Source of the DNA: Acidobacteriaceae bacterium
GTDB taxonomy: Bacteria > Acidobacteriota > Terriglobia > Terriglobales > Acidobacteriaceae
Direction: 5' to 3'
Assembly: GCA_027306695.1 (NCBI GenBank)
Contig: DAHUZH010000012.1
Coordinates: 1-45,663 of the forward strand
Length of the DNA: 45,663 bases
The stretch's first letter is position 1, and each line of letters begins with the position of its first letter. The position numbers and the translations under genes are program-made. The notes below the pieces were generated by a model. It did not search any database. It had not been told where the DNA came from and saw only the letters and a program-made list of their open reading frames with translations. Shown in pieces: positions 9,100 through 18,702 of this stretch.

Positions 9100-12000
9100 A
9101 TGAACGAGACGAAGACATCTCCCGGACCTGCCGATTCCCTGCCCGTGCCGGGCGATGCATCCGCGCGCGCCCACGCATGGGATGTCGAGCAATCGTGGAT
9201 CGTCGAAGCGCCTGCAGGCTCCGGCAAAACCGAACTGCTGATGCAGCGCTTTTTGCGCCTGCTGGCGCGTGTCGAACAACCGGAGCAGGTGCTGGCCATC
9301 ACCTTTACGCGCAAGGCAGCAGCGGAAATGCGCGACCGCATTCTGGAATCCTTGCGCGATGCAAAAATTGCCGCGCCGCTTGATCCAGCCGCTGCACATA
9401 AATTGCAAACCCGCAAATTCGCGCTGGAAGCGCTGGAGACCGACGCCAGGCTGGGATGGAACCTGACCAGCCAGCCGCAGCGTTTCAACATCCGCACCAT
9501 CGATTCTCTTTGCAGTGAGATTGCAGGCCGCCTGCCGGTGCTCTCGCAGCTCGGCGCGGAGATGCATCCCATCGACGACGCTTCGGAACTTTATCGTGAG
9601 GCGGCACAGTCTACCCTGGAAGAAATGGGCGGCCGCGACGCGCGCCTGCGCGGAGCTGCACGCAGTCTGCTGCTGCATCTCGACAACCGCATGGACCGGG
9701 CAATCGATTTGTTGGCCGCCATGCTTGGCAGCCGCGATCAATGGGGCCGCGTGTTTCCTATTGCGCGGGAACACTCCGACGAGGAGATCGACGCGATCAT
9801 CCGCGAGAAATTTGAAGCACTACTGCAACAACTTGCCATCCACATGCTGGAAGATGCATGCGCGTCCCTGCCGGAAAAAACCTGGGTGCAGGTGTTTGAT
9901 CTGGCGCACTACGCTGCCGGGCAGTTGGAGAATTCCGAATATAAAAACATCTTCCGCGAACTTCTACCCTCCTCTGCCGTGCCAGACTGCGACCTTGAGC
10001 AACTCGCCGCGTGGAAAACTGCTGCGCAACTGCTCCTGACAAAGGATTGCGATTTGCGGCTGCCGGGCGGCATCAATAAAAAAATCGGCTTCGTTCCCAG
10101 ACTTCCCCGCACGCTGGAAATGAAGACCCTCGTCGAATCGCTGGCTGGTGATGAATCTCTTGTCTATAAGCTACAGGCGCTTCTCGCACTGCCACCCGCG
10201 GGCTACACCGAACAGCAGCGCGAGATTTTGCGCGCCAGTTTTCTGCTGCTGCGCCGCGCCATCGCACATTTGAAATTTACTTTTGCCGAATCTGGTAGCA
10301 CAGACTTTACAGAAATTTCTCTGGCAGCGCTGCAAGCGCTCGACGACGATGCGGGCAGCCTCGCGCTCGCCTTCGGCACAACCATCCGGCATCTACTCGT
10401 CGATGAAATGCAGGACACTTCGATCACGCATTTCGACATGTTCAGCAAACTCGTCGAGGGTTGGGACGGCCACAGCCAGACCGTCTTTCTCGTCGGAGAC
10501 CCGAAGCAATCCATCTATCGTTTCCGTCATGTCGAGGTGGGCCTGTTCGCCCGCGCGCGCCGCGAAGGGCTGGGTGGCGTGGCGCTCAACCCTATTCGCC
10601 TGACTAGAAATTTTCGTTCGCATCAAAGCCTGGTGGCGCAGGTCAACGATGCCTTCCAACAGATTTTTGGCGGAGGCGTCGATGCCGACGGAATTCAATT
10701 TGAACCAGCGGAAGCTGCACATCGCGAGACGGAAACTCAGCGCGTGTTCTGGCATCCGCAGGTGCGCGCCTATCCCGGCCAAAGTGCAAATGAAGATTCC
10801 GAACCGGAAAAAGATCCATGCGCGCGTGAAGCACGTCAGATCTGCGACGTCATTGAGCATCACCGCGCGCAAACTGCCGCCGATGGAAGGCTCCCGAGTA
10901 TCGCCATTCTGGCGCGCGCCAGAAATCATGTCGTTCCGGTCTTGGAAGAGATGCGGCGACGCGGAATTCCTTATCGCGCCATCCAGCTCGACACGTTGCC
11001 GGACCGCCAGCCCATGCTCGACCTGCTGACCATCACCCGCTGCCTGCTGCATTCCGCGGACCGCATTGCGTGGCTGGCCGCGCTGCGTGCTCCGTGGTGC
11101 GGACTCACTCTGACCGATCTGCACACACTCTGCGGCAATGACGATCCGCAGTGGAACCAGCCGACGGTTCCAGAACTGCTCCGCAAACGCCTTGCCTTGC
11201 TGAGTACAGATGGCCAGCAACGCGCGCTCCGCACCTGGCAAGCGCTTGAAGCCGCCAGGGAGCAGGTTGCCCACCAGCGCATTTCTACACTTGTCGAACG
11301 CACCTGGCGCACGCTGGGCGGCCCGCAGTGTGTGTCCACGAACGAACTCGCCGGGGCCAACGAATTTTTCCGCATGCTGGACGCGATGGAAAATGAAGGC
11401 GCGTGGCTGGACGCCACGCAGATCGAAGCGCGCATGCAGAAGCTGTTTGCGCCATCGGCGTCACCGGAAGATTCTCCAGTCGAGGTGCTCACGCTTTTCA
11501 AGGCGAAGGGTCTCGAGTGGGATGTCGTGCTGTTGCCCGGTCTGCATCGTCCACCGCGACGAGACGATACTCGGCTGGTGCAGTGGATGGAGCAGGTCGC
11601 GGACAGCGAACACACGGAGGACGATGCAACCCGGAGTTCGGTCCTTCTCTCTCCCATCAAGCACATTGCGGAGGAAGCGGAACCCATCGGCGCATGGATC
11701 AACGCGCGAAGCGCGGAGCGCGACTCCGCCGAGTTGAAGCGCCTGTTCTATGTCGGTTGTACGCGCGCTCGACATGAGCTGCATCTCTTCGCCGAATGCA
11801 AACAAAACAAGTCCGGCGAGTTGTCTCAGGCAGCGCAGCAAACCTTGCTGCGCACCGCATGGCCGGTCGCGGAGGCGATCTTCACCCAACTCGCGACAAT
11901 TCCGCAACCCACGCCGGCCTCGAATGTTATCGAGATGCCTTCTCCTGCGAGCGAAACACGGAACGCATTCCCAGGTATCGTGGAAAAGATCGCCGCCGAA

Positions 12001-12786
12001 AGCATGCAGACACCGAGCATGCTGAGCGCTCCGATCATCCCGCTCTCGAACTTCCGTCGGCTGGTTTCGGGTTGGCAACCGTCGTCATCCCTGACCGATG
12101 TTCCGATGACCGCGCCGAAATGGCAGGAGGAAACCAGCGCTGATGTCCTCGAAGCAACCTGCGAAGAACGCGCTGCCTTTGCGCGCCCGCAAGGCTCCTG
12201 GCAAGTGCGCATTTTGGGGACCGTGGTCCACGCATTCCTGGAACCTCTGAGTCATGTCCTGGCCAACAACAAAAACGAAAGCGCCATAATCGAAGCCATC
12301 GAGCGGATGAAGCAGCCCATCCGGCTCCATCTACTACGCAGCGGCCATCAGTCGCATGACGCGCAGAATGAAGCCGCGCGCATTCGGGCCATCCTGCAAC
12401 ATGTCGCTCGTGACAAACATGGCCGCTGGCTGCTGTCCATGCACCCAACGCCTTCGGCTTCCAGCGGCGGCTTTGAAATTCCTCTCACCGCGCTGCATCA
12501 AGATGTACTGCGATCAGCGCGTGTGGACCGCATGTTTCTTGCGGGCGCATCCCCGTTGAGTAGCGGCGAAGATTGTTTGTGGATTATAGATTTCAAAACC
12601 GCATCGCTTGGAGGCAGGGACCTGGAAGCATTCCTGGCTGCCGAACGCGAACAGTATTCTGACCAGATGCAGACGTACGCGGAAATCGCGCAGGCAGTAT
12701 ATCCAAAATACGCGGAGATCCGTCTGGGTCTCTATTACCCACTGTTGCCGCACCTTGCATGGTGGCCCTACAAAGCGGCGCTCTAG
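9100..12786 (+). CDS. AddA-like UvrD/Rep helicase with C-terminal nuclease domain (1228 aa)
   Basis: Superfamily 1A helicase fused to a RecB nuclease, the motor half of an AddAB-type recombination complex. Visible in order: Walker [13 protein letters not shown] (about residues 35-46), motif Ia [12 protein letters not shown], Walker [11 protein letters not shown], motif [15 protein letters not shown], motif [10 protein letters not shown], motif [16 protein letters not shown] and motif [18 protein letters not shown]. The nuclease follows with [29 protein letters not shown] and [11 protein letters not shown]. The length is typical of AddA. It is encoded 30 bp behind the AddB-like gene and the two must be co-transcribed. 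The gene ends convergently against phoU with an inverted repeat pair in between. Confidence 0.93.
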   Translation: MNETKTSPGPADSLPVPGDASARAHAWDVEQSWIVEAPAGSGKTELLMQRFLRLLARVEQPEQVLAITFTRKAAAEMRDRILESLRDAKIAAPLDPAAAHKLQTRKFALEALETDARLGWNLTSQPQRFNIRTIDSLCSEIAGRLPVLSQLGAEMHPIDDASELYREAAQSTLEEMGGRDARLRGAARSLLLHLDNRMDRAIDLLAAMLGSRDQWGRVFPIAREHSDEEIDAIIREKFEALLQQLAIHMLEDACASLPEKTWVQVFDLAHYAAGQLENSEYKNIFRELLPSSAVPDCDLEQLAAWKTAAQLLLTKDCDLRLPGGINKKIGFVPRLPRTLEMKTLVESLAGDESLVYKLQALLALPPAGYTEQQREILRASFLLLRRAIAHLKFTFAESGSTDFTEISLAALQALDDDAGSLALAFGTTIRHLLVDEMQDTSITHFDMFSKLVEGWDGHSQTVFLVGDPKQSIYRFRHVEVGLFARARREGLGGVALNPIRLTRNFRSHQSLVAQVNDAFQQIFGGGVDADGIQFEPAEAAHRETETQRVFWHPQVRAYPGQSANEDSEPEKDPCAREARQICDVIEHHRAQTAADGRLPSIAILARARNHVVPVLEEMRRRGIPYRAIQLDTLPDRQPMLDLLTITRCLLHSADRIAWLAALRAPWCGLTLTDLHTLCGNDDPQWNQPTVPELLRKRLALLSTDGQQRALRTWQALEAAREQVAHQRISTLVERTWRTLGGPQCVSTNELAGANEFFRMLDAMENEGAWLDATQIEARMQKLFAPSASPEDSPVEVLTLFKAKGLEWDVVLLPGLHRPPRRDDTRLVQWMEQVADSEHTEDDATRSSVLLSPIKHIAEEAEPIGAWINARSAERDSAELKRLFYVGCTRARHELHLFAECKQNKSGELSQAAQQTLLRTAWPVAEAIFTQLATIPQPTPASNVIEMPSPASETRNAFPGIVEKIAAESMQTPSMLSAPIIPLSNFRRLVSGWQPSSSLTDVPMTAPKWQEETSADVLEATCEERAAFARPQGSWQVRILGTVVHAFLEPLSHVLANNKNESAIIEAIERMKQPIRLHLLRSGHQSHDAQNEAARIRAILQHVARDKHGRWLLSMHPTPSASSGGFEIPLTALHQDVLRSARVDRMFLAGASPLSSGEDCLWIIDFKTASLGGRDLEAFLAAEREQYSDQMQTYAEIAQAVYPKYAEIRLGLYYPLLPHLAWWPYKAAL

Positions 12787-12821
12787 ACCAAATTTGCAGA
12801 TACTGGTTTTGAAAATAATGG

Positions 12822-12934
12822 GAGTCATTCTGAGCGCAGCGAAGAATCCAGAGGATGATAGCGGGGCAACCCAAGTAGATGTTCTCTGGATTCTTCACTC
12901 CGGTCGCCGCGGCGACCTCCGTTCAGAATGACTC
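12822..12934. repeat. paired palindromic dispersed repeat, head-to-head copy 1
   Basis: Two units of the same repeat face each other. The outer arms GAGTCATTCTGA (12822-12833) and TCAGAATGACTC (12923-12934) are perfect 12-bp inverted copies. The inner arms GAAGAATCCAGAG (12841-12853) and CTCTGGATTCTTC (12884-12896) are perfect 13-bp copies. Between core blocks the left unit has a short GCGCAGC and the right one a perfect palindrome GGTCGCCGCGGCGACC (12902-12917). It fills the gap between the convergent ends of the addA-like gene and phoU and could serve as a bidirectional terminator. A second pair lies at 23530-23660. Confidence 0.9.
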
Positions 12935-12969
12935 TTTTGACATCCAGCTATGCTGACCATCAATTTTCT

Positions 12970-13638
12970 TTAGCTCGCCGTGTGCAGATGGTGGCGAACG
13001 TCGGCGCCGCGCACCCAGAAGATCACGTCCTCCGCAATGTTCGTCGCATGGTCGCCGACGCGCTCCAGGTTGCGCGCGATCAGCAGCACATTCAATGCCG
13101 ACTGCGAGTGCTGCGGCATGGTTTCAATGCTGCGGGCCAGCGCTCCGTACACCGCGCGGTTCATCTCGTCCACTTCGTCATCCATCAAAAGAACTTTTTC
13201 CGCCATCGCCGGATCGGCGTCGATGAATGCCTGAAGTGCATGCCGCACCATGGTTGCAGCCATCGTGGCCAGCCTGGGAATATCGACAGGCAGCTCAACC
13301 GGCGGCAGATTATGCATGTCTCGTACACGTTCCGCAATGTTCACCGCCTGGTCGCCCACGCGCTCCAGGTCCGCGTTGATCTTAATCACAGCCAAAATAA
13401 AGCGCAGATCGATGGCCATCGGCTGTTCCATGGCCAGCAGGTCGAGCGCCCTCTGGTCGATGTCGCGCTCCATGCGATTGATGGCCGGCTCCGACCGCAC
13501 CACCAGATCGCAGATCGACAGGTCGCCCACCCTATAGGCCTCCATGGCACGCTGGATCGCCTGCTCCGCCATTCCAGCCATCACCAGCAGCTTTTCTTTC
13601 AGGTCGTCGAGATTTTGATGGAACCGGGTGCGTGTCAT
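12970..13638 (-). CDS. phoU: phosphate uptake regulator PhoU (222 aa)
   Basis: PhoU links the Pst transporter to the PhoR kinase and lowers phosphate signalling when phosphate is ample. The protein shows the two tandem three-helix repeats of the family, each with the metal-binding signature: [15 protein letters not shown] in repeat 1 and [15 protein letters not shown] in repeat 2. It begins [27 protein letters not shown], the usual opening. Length is normal. Its ATG overlaps the end of pstB by 4 bp (13635-13638), so it is translated from the same mRNA. Confidence 0.96.
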   Translation of the reverse strand: MTRTRFHQNLDDLKEKLLVMAGMAEQAIQRAMEAYRVGDLSICDLVVRSEPAINRMERDIDQRALDLLAMEQPMAIDLRFILAVIKINADLERVGDQAVNIAERVRDMHNLPPVELPVDIPRLATMAATMVRHALQAFIDADPAMAEKVLLMDDEVDEMNRAVYGALARSIETMPQHSQSALNVLLIARNLERVGDHATNIAEDVIFWVRGADVRHHLHTAS

Positions 13639-14393
13639 CCGAACCTGCCTGTTATGTAGTCTTCCGTGCGCTTGTCCGCCGGGTTGGTAAAAATTTTCGT
13701 CGTTGCATCGAACTCCACAAGATACCCGTTGAGAAAGAACCCTGTCATCTCCGCAACGCGCGCCGCCTGTTGCATATTATGCGTCACAATCACGATGGTG
13801 TAATCGGCCTTCAACTCAAAAATCAGGTCTTCAATCTTGGAGGTGGAGATTGGGTCCAGCGCCGACGCCGGTTCGTCCATCAGCAACACCTCCGGGTCGA
13901 TGGCCAGCGCGCGCGCGATGCAGAGACGCTGTTGTTGTCCTCCAGAAATGCTCGCACCCGACTTGCGCTTCCATACATCTTTCACCTCGTCCCACAAGGC
14001 AGCGCGGCGCAGACTACGCTCGACAATTTCGTCGATCTGTTTGCGCCTTACAAATCCCCCCAACCGCAACCCACTGGCAACATTGTCATAAATGGACATG
14101 GTCGGGAAGGGATTGGCGCGCTGGAACACCATGCCGATCCGGCGGCGAATGGCGACCGGCGCTGCATCGTTATAAATGTCCAGATCGCCAAGTTTCACCA
14201 GGCCTGTCACCCGCGCGATCGGGTTGGTTTCATGCATCCGGTTCAGGCAGCGGACGAACGTGGATTTACCGCAGCCGGAGGGCCCAATCAATGCCGTGGC
14301 GCGATTGGCGGGAACCGTCAGATGGATATCGTGCATGGTATGGGTGCTCCCATACCATGCATTCAGATCTTTCACTTCGATTCCCGCTCCCAC
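13635..14393 (-). CDS. pstB: phosphate ABC transporter ATP-binding protein PstB (252 aa)
   Basis: ATPase of the high-affinity phosphate importer. Walker A is GPSGCGKST, the Q-loop is in [12 protein letters not shown], the signature [17 protein letters not shown] is followed by Walker [15 protein letters not shown], and the H-loop is in [11 protein letters not shown]; these are PstB-specific forms. Translation begins at GTG 14393, with GGGAG 8 bases upstream. An in-frame TAA stands directly before this GTG and an 8-codon open frame with a better ribosome site precedes it. The permease and binding-protein genes pstSCA are not in the window: upstream lies a DedA-like gene. They must be elsewhere, or this pstB-phoU pair is a detached module. 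Confidence 0.95.
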   Translation of the reverse strand: MGAGIEVKDLNAWYGSTHTMHDIHLTVPANRATALIGPSGCGKSTFVRCLNRMHETNPIARVTGLVKLGDLDIYNDAAPVAIRRRIGMVFQRANPFPTMSIYDNVASGLRLGGFVRRKQIDEIVERSLRRAALWDEVKDVWKRKSGASISGGQQQRLCIARALAIDPEVLLMDEPASALDPISTSKIEDLIFELKADYTIVIVTHNMQQAARVAEMTGFFLNGYLVEFDATTKIFTNPADKRTEDYITGRFG

Positions 14394-14420
14394 TTACAAT
14401 TCTCCCAAGTTCATGTGCAT
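14394..14420 (-). other. 8-codon mini-cistron abutting the pstB start
   Basis: Reads ATG to TAA encoding MHMNLGEL, preceded by AAGGAAATAA, a better Shine-Dalgarno than that of pstB itself. Its TAA directly touches the GTG start of pstB and is in the same frame. Either it is a leader whose ribosomes restart at pstB, or the original pstB began here and one codon became a stop. The sequence alone does not decide. Confidence 0.4.
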
Positions 14421-14687
14421 TTATTTCCTTCAATTCCAGCGTATATCCCAACCTACACCAGTTTCCCAAATTGTCTGGATAATCCAAGCGGACGCAATGG
14501 GAAAGAACCTGCCGTTCTTTGTAGAAAAATAAAACGCACTAACGCCTCGTTATCGGACGGCCACAACGCATGCGCGTACACGTAAGGCTAGCAGCCCTTT
14601 GTAAACAGGCGATGAACGGCAATCGGACCGCATGAAATTCTATTTTTGGATGCAAGCACGCCAGTCAGGGCTGGCGAAACAACACGC
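14421..14687. other. intergenic stretch upstream of pstB, no gene seen
   Basis: Contains no credible coding region on either strand. A small perfect stem CGCCAG/CTGGCG with loop TCAGGG (14659-14676) lies just past the stop of the DedA-rhodanese gene. It could end that transcript, but no T-run follows it on the minus strand. The pstB promoter should lie here; a convincing pair of hexamers was not found. Confidence 0.5.
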
Positions 14688-15644
14688 TCAAGGGTGAGTC
14701 ACGATGGGTTCAAGAATTTCCACCAACGGATAGCCCTCTTCCTTCCAGCTATCGAAGCCTCCGCGCAACGGGCGGATTCGCTCCACGCCAAACCGGCGCA
14801 TCGTCAGGGCGACTTTGGCGCTGGTGGCTTCGCTGGGGCAGGTGCAATAAAGCACCACGTCCCGGTCGCGTGGAATTTCGGCATTGCGTGCAATCAATTC
14901 GCTCGGCTGCAATCGCACGGCGCCGGGCAGGATGCGTGGATCGGGCAGGATGTCCAGTGGATGACGAAGATCGACAATGTAGACGCTTTCGCCGCGGTCC
15001 ATCATGGCTTTCAGTTCGCTTGGGTCAATGCGCAGGGTACGGATTTTGCGCAGGAACGCCTGCTGCCGAAACACCCGATAGAACACCATTCCCAGCACCA
15101 CCAGGACCACGAGTCCAGCAGCGGAACTGGCCAGCCAGTGCCATATCGAACGGTCATGGACAACAGCATCGCCAAAGAAGCGTCCGGCCAGAACAAAGGT
15201 CGTGGCCCACAGTAAAGTACCCGCCATATCGTAGAGCAGAAAAACCCGGTATCCCAGCTTACTTTGGCCGGCCAGCGGAGCCGCCATCGTGTTCAGGCCT
15301 GGGACAAATTTCGCAATCAACAGCGAAATGGAACCATGCCGGGTCAACATGTCTTCCGTTTTTCGGATGCACGAAGCCGCTTCCAGAGAAAACCTGCAAA
15401 TCCACCGGGTCAGTCCTCCTCCATAGCGCCCTCCGAGATAAAACCATGTGGAATCCGCAATGGCTGCTCCCAGCATCACGGCAATCAAAATGTCCGGCAT
15501 GCTCATCTCGTGGGTAACCGTCAGGGTCCCGGCAGTCAGCAGGATGGGAGTGCTCGGCAAAGGAACTCCGAGCTGCTCCAGCAATACCCAGCCAAACAAA
15601 ACCAGGTAGCCATAGTGTAAGAACATTTCAACGGTGGTGTGCAT
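14688..15644 (-). CDS. DedA-family membrane protein fused to a C-terminal rhodanese domain (318 aa)
   Basis: Residues about 1-190 are DedA/VTT-like: GVPLPSTPILLTAG near the N-terminus, the half-helix motif AKFVPGLNTMAAPLAG (111-126) and flanking membrane helices up to about residue 190. Residues about 200-310 form a rhodanese domain, with VYIVDLRHPLDI, PGAVRL, the active-site Cys267 in LYCTCPSEATS and the closing LRGGFDSWKEEGYPL. DedA proteins affect lipid carrier recycling and membrane homeostasis; rhodaneses transfer sulfur or sense thiols. The fusion puts the rhodanese at the inner membrane, probably on the cytoplasmic side. It stands alone between the pstB leader region and the VWFA gene. 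Start ATG 15644 gives the expected N-terminus. Confidence 0.9.
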   Translation of the reverse strand: MHTTVEMFLHYGYLVLFGWVLLEQLGVPLPSTPILLTAGTLTVTHEMSMPDILIAVMLGAAIADSTWFYLGGRYGGGLTRWICRFSLEAASCIRKTEDMLTRHGSISLLIAKFVPGLNTMAAPLAGQSKLGYRVFLLYDMAGTLLWATTFVLAGRFFGDAVVHDRSIWHWLASSAAGLVVLVVLGMVFYRVFRQQAFLRKIRTLRIDPSELKAMMDRGESVYIVDLRHPLDILPDPRILPGAVRLQPSELIARNAEIPRDRDVVLYCTCPSEATSAKVALTMRRFGVERIRPLRGGFDSWKEEGYPLVEILEPIVTHP

Positions 15645-15708
15645 GGGTCACTCTCAATGCTTCGCACTCCTTCTGATGCTCGAATCCGGAAAAAGCATCA
15701 TCTTTACA

Positions 15709-16734
15709 TCAGGGAGTGCCCGGTGGAGGGTTTTCTTCTTCCGTGCTACCCGGCTGGCTGGCCGCCCAGTAATTCGTCCGGGCAAGTACGCGCGCTTCCA
15801 GCGGCTGCCGCAACTCTACGCTCAGCACATGCAGGCCCGGTTTCGGGTCCGATGGCTGAAAACTCAGGATGTAGCGATTATGCACCTGATTGGCCAGCAT
15901 GCCCATTTCACTGTCGAGCTGCTTTCCTTTGTTGAACCTCAGATATTGGCCGCCGGTCATTCTCGGGATTGCCGATGCCGTGTTTTTTCGGAACGCCTGG
16001 ACGGCCATGGCCAACGCTGGCACAGGATTGAGCAGCGCGCCCGTCCACGCCGGGTTAGCCAGGTCCTGCATCAGGTCGCCCCGGCCCGGACTGAAGGTCA
16101 GGCTATAGACCACAACATCGCTTCTGCCAATTTTGCGGACCACGTCCTGGATCGGCGTTCGGCTGCCGTGGTCGCGCGTCTCGCTCAGCAGCAGGATCAC
16201 GCGCTGGTTTTGCTGCGGCTCGTCCTGCAACATGTCCACGGCATACCAGACGGAATCCCGGATGGCCGCTCCGTCATCTCCAGGTTGAATGGAGTAAATC
16301 GCCTGCTTTGCAACATCGGAATCGCTGGTAAAGTCCTGTAACATTCGCGGCTGGCTGTCGAATTCCACCACGGCAATGCGGTGCTGCGTATTCCCGGCGA
16401 GCGCATCCACCATGGTTGGCAGGCCCTCATATTTTTCAAATTCACGGACCGCCGATCCGCCCACCTGTACCAACACCACAATCGATATCGGCGCTTGGTC
16501 CGTCTCCGTATCGAGATGGATCTTCTGCTCGACACCGTTGTCTTTTACCAGGAAATCTTTTGCCCCCAGGTTGAATACCGGCTCACCCGTCTTGCTTTCC
16601 ACCAGCGTAGGAACCAGTACCAGGTTGATGCGCGCGTGCAAAGTAATCTGCTGCGCCCTAGCCAGTGGGGCCACGGTTAGAGGCAACAGCCCGAGCAGAA
16701 AATAAATGGGCCAGCGAGAAATGGAGCTGTTCAT
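15709..16734 (-). CDS. secreted VWFA-related protein, acidobacterial type (341 aa)
   Basis: Has a signal peptide (IYFLLGLLPLTVAPLARAQ), then a short beta-rich segment (NLVLVPTLVESKTGEPVFNLGAKDFLV) typical of the acidobacterial VWFA-related family. A von Willebrand A-like domain extends from about residue 75 to 290. The metal site is degenerate: where DXSXS is expected it reads VLVQVGGSA. Later landmarks are IAVVEFDSQP, VILLLSETRDHGS and TGGQYLRF. A C-terminal beta part (RYILSFQPSDPKPGLHVLSVEL) and a Pro-rich tail follow. These proteins act outside the inner membrane and their role is unknown; without a proper MIDAS it may bind a partner metal-independently. Nearest neighbours are not obviously linked. 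Confidence 0.85.
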   Translation of the reverse strand: MNSSISRWPIYFLLGLLPLTVAPLARAQQITLHARINLVLVPTLVESKTGEPVFNLGAKDFLVKDNGVEQKIHLDTETDQAPISIVVLVQVGGSAVREFEKYEGLPTMVDALAGNTQHRIAVVEFDSQPRMLQDFTSDSDVAKQAIYSIQPGDDGAAIRDSVWYAVDMLQDEPQQNQRVILLLSETRDHGSRTPIQDVVRKIGRSDVVVYSLTFSPGRGDLMQDLANPAWTGALLNPVPALAMAVQAFRKNTASAIPRMTGGQYLRFNKGKQLDSEMGMLANQVHNRYILSFQPSDPKPGLHVLSVELRQPLEARVLARTNYWAASQPGSTEEENPPPGTP

Positions 16735-16829
16735 GTTCCATTTCTACACCAGCGCGTTTGCACTTGCAGGAGGGATTGCAGCCATGCGAAGGCATTGTGG
16801 GTCTGGAACATTTTCGTAGCTCTGCCTCT

Positions 16830-18035
16830 TCACATTTTTACTTCAGGAGCAGCTTTGGAATCCGCTCGACGCATGCGCCCACCTTTTTCCAGCAGATAGG
16901 TTTCATTCCGCCACAGGATTTTGCGGCTGCCATAGCTGGCCGCCCAGAAAAAAATGGCCAACAGGTCGCGCACCGGATACAGCAGCACACTCTGTCCCAG
17001 GGATTTTTCCCGCACCACGCTTCGACTCACCGCCGCGGCCAGCAGCATTCGCGTTCCGATGCTCCAAACCAGCGCACCCGTCGCCAGCCATATCCAATGC
17101 GGTCCGTGCCACGCAAAGGCGGCTGCGGCAGTCAGCATGCCAAAGGGAACGCTGAAAGTAAGCGCCGTGCCGAAGTGCCCTTTAGGCCGCGAAAATCGCG
17201 TGCTTTTCATCCAGCGCGCCTGGTGCTGCATGGACGGCCAGAAGTCCGCATGCAGCACAACATGGTCGATGACATGCTGCGACAGCACTACGCTATGTCC
17301 CCGTTCGGCCACGCGGTTTCCCAGCAGAAAATCGTCCGCGCAGTAGTCGCCCATGGGCAGAAACCCGCCGATCTCCCGCAGGCAGGAGCGGCGCACGGCC
17401 ATGGTCGGACCCAGGGTAAACTTCATCCCTTCCAGCATGTCCGCCACCAGCACGCCCGCACTCATTTCGACCGACATGGCCGCTGCCTCGATGCGCGACC
17501 ACAGACCGCCCTGCGCAGCAACGCCGCGATACAGGCAAGTCACCGCACCCACACGCGGGTCCGCAAATCGCGCAACCACTTCGCGCACATAATTCGCCTG
17601 CACGCGGACATCGCTGTCGCTGATGATGAGAATGTCGTGTCGCGCCGCCTGCGCCATGCGTTCCAGCGACAGAATTTTCGCGTTCGGCATGGTCGGCTCG
17701 CCGCTGGTAAGAAACTGTGCTGTCACTTTTGGATAGCGCGCGGCCACGCGCCGGGCGACTGCCAGCCCGGCATCGTCCGCGTGGCGGGCACAGAAGAGAA
17801 GCTCGTACGCCGGATAATCCTGTTCAAAAAAAGAGGCCAGATACGCTTCCAGCCCCGGCTCCGCGCCATGCAAGGGTTTCAGCAGGCTCACAGGCGGCAG
17901 AAAATCGCCAACCCTGACAGCACGCCCACGCCGCGCAAACCTCGCCACCGCCACCAGCACCATCGCGGTGTACACCGTCGAGGTGAGCAGCCCAAACAGG
18001 CCCACCATCAGCACGAAATCGAGCAGTTTTTCCAT
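16830..18035 (-). CDS. GT21-family membrane glycosyltransferase, HpnI/ceramide glucosyltransferase-like (401 aa)
   Basis: An N-terminal membrane helix (about 6-32) is followed by a GT-A domain: PPVSLLKPLHGAEPGLEAYL, ELLFCARHADD, then D-X-D in IISDSDVRVQ, TLGPTMAVRR, the base Asp in DYCADDFLLGNRV and the QXXRW-type motif QHQARWMKSTR. Membrane segments about 290-375 and a basic tail end the protein. This arrangement is that of ceramide glucosyltransferase and of HpnI, which adds N-acetylglucosamine to bacteriohopanetetrol during hopanoid maturation. HpnI is the better guess for a bacterium, but no other hopanoid gene is in the window, so the acceptor lipid stays open. ATG 18035 starts directly ahead of the membrane helix. 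Confidence 0.82.
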   Translation of the reverse strand: MEKLLDFVLMVGLFGLLTSTVYTAMVLVAVARFARRGRAVRVGDFLPPVSLLKPLHGAEPGLEAYLASFFEQDYPAYELLFCARHADDAGLAVARRVAARYPKVTAQFLTSGEPTMPNAKILSLERMAQAARHDILIISDSDVRVQANYVREVVARFADPRVGAVTCLYRGVAAQGGLWSRIEAAAMSVEMSAGVLVADMLEGMKFTLGPTMAVRRSCLREIGGFLPMGDYCADDFLLGNRVAERGHSVVLSQHVIDHVVLHADFWPSMQHQARWMKSTRFSRPKGHFGTALTFSVPFGMLTAAAAFAWHGPHWIWLATGALVWSIGTRMLLAAAVSRSVVREKSLGQSVLLYPVRDLLAIFFWAASYGSRKILWRNETYLLEKGGRMRRADSKAAPEVKM

Positions 18036-18147
18036 GAATTTTCAGGACAGGAATCGCAGAGGACAGAATACCGGAAGGACGAATTGCCGGGAGAAAACCT
18101 TGCAGGGATTGTAGTGGGGAGGGTTCGCTCATTCACCGCCCAAAGTT

Positions 18148-18173
18148 GTCATGCCGACCGAAGTGGAGGGACC
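18148..18173. repeat. possible single unit of a second dispersed repeat family
   Basis: The sequence GTCATGCCGACCGAAGTGGA and the following GGGACC resemble the common bacterial intergenic repeats of the form GTCAT-CCGA-...-GTGGAGGGA. Only one unit is seen in the window, between the glycosyltransferase start and the end of hspR, so its repeated nature is inferred from resemblance only. Confidence 0.35.
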
Positions 18174-18220
18174 GGCGTTGCGGAAATTTTTTTGAGTACG
18201 GATCGCGGCAGCACCCAATC

Positions 18221-18631
18221 TTATGGGCGCTTCTTTGCGTCACGCTGCGACACCGGTACGATGATTGGCCGGCGCAGCGGAACCAGGCCCGGCTCCGACG
18301 AAAAGCTGCCCGATTGCGCGCGCGTCAACATTTCAGTACGCACATAATCGACAAAACTTTGCATCTGCCGGTTCATTTCTTCCATACGCTCGCGCATCTG
18401 CAGGACGATGGCAATGCCGGCGATGTTCACGCCCAGATCGCGGGCCAGGTTCAGGATGAATTCCAGCCGCTCCAGGTCCTCTTCCGTATACAGCCGCGTG
18501 TTGCCCTCGGTGCGCGACGGCTTCAGCAGGCCCTCGCGTTCATACAGGCGCAGCGTCTGCGGATGGATGCCGTACATCTCGGCAACCGAGGAGATCATAT
18601 ACGCGCCTTTGGACTTACGTTTGGTCGCCAT
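18221..18631 (-). CDS. hspR: heat-shock repressor HspR, MerR superfamily (136 aa)
   Basis: Winged helix-turn-helix of the MerR type: YMISSVAEMYGIHPQTLRLYEREGLLKPSRTEGNTRLYTEEDLERLEFI. A helical stretch (LARDLGVNIAGIAIVLQMRERMEEMNRQMQ) follows, matching HspR. HspR represses dnaK operons by binding HAIR inverted repeats (CTTGAGT-N7-ACTCAAG) with DnaK as co-repressor. A HAIR-like site is present before dnaK in this window (26267-26289). In actinobacteria hspR is the last gene of dnaK-grpE-dnaJ-hspR; here it keeps that orientation but is separated from dnaJ by about 2.1 kb of other genes. Its C-terminus is a Pro/Ser/Arg-rich tail of unknown use. The start ATG 18631 lies 71 bp from the divergent DUF3617 gene. 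Confidence 0.93.
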   Translation of the reverse strand: MATKRKSKGAYMISSVAEMYGIHPQTLRLYEREGLLKPSRTEGNTRLYTEEDLERLEFILNLARDLGVNIAGIAIVLQMRERMEEMNRQMQSFVDYVRTEMLTRAQSGSFSSEPGLVPLRRPIIVPVSQRDAKKRP

Positions 18632-18702
18632 CGTCTTCTTCCCTTTAGCTTAACGCAATTCCCTGCGACTACTGTACATACTTTGTGCTAGAATTCCGCA
18701 CC

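Noticed and set aside
12822-12934. Repeat pair considered as a CRISPR or insertion-sequence remnant
   Set aside because: No regular spacer array, no cas gene, no transposase; the structure is of nested inverted repeats only.
16665-18347. 560-codon plus-strand open frame
   Set aside because: Antisense to the GT21 glycosyltransferase, which carries all family motifs; the plus frame is His/Arg/Gln-rich without any recognisable fold.
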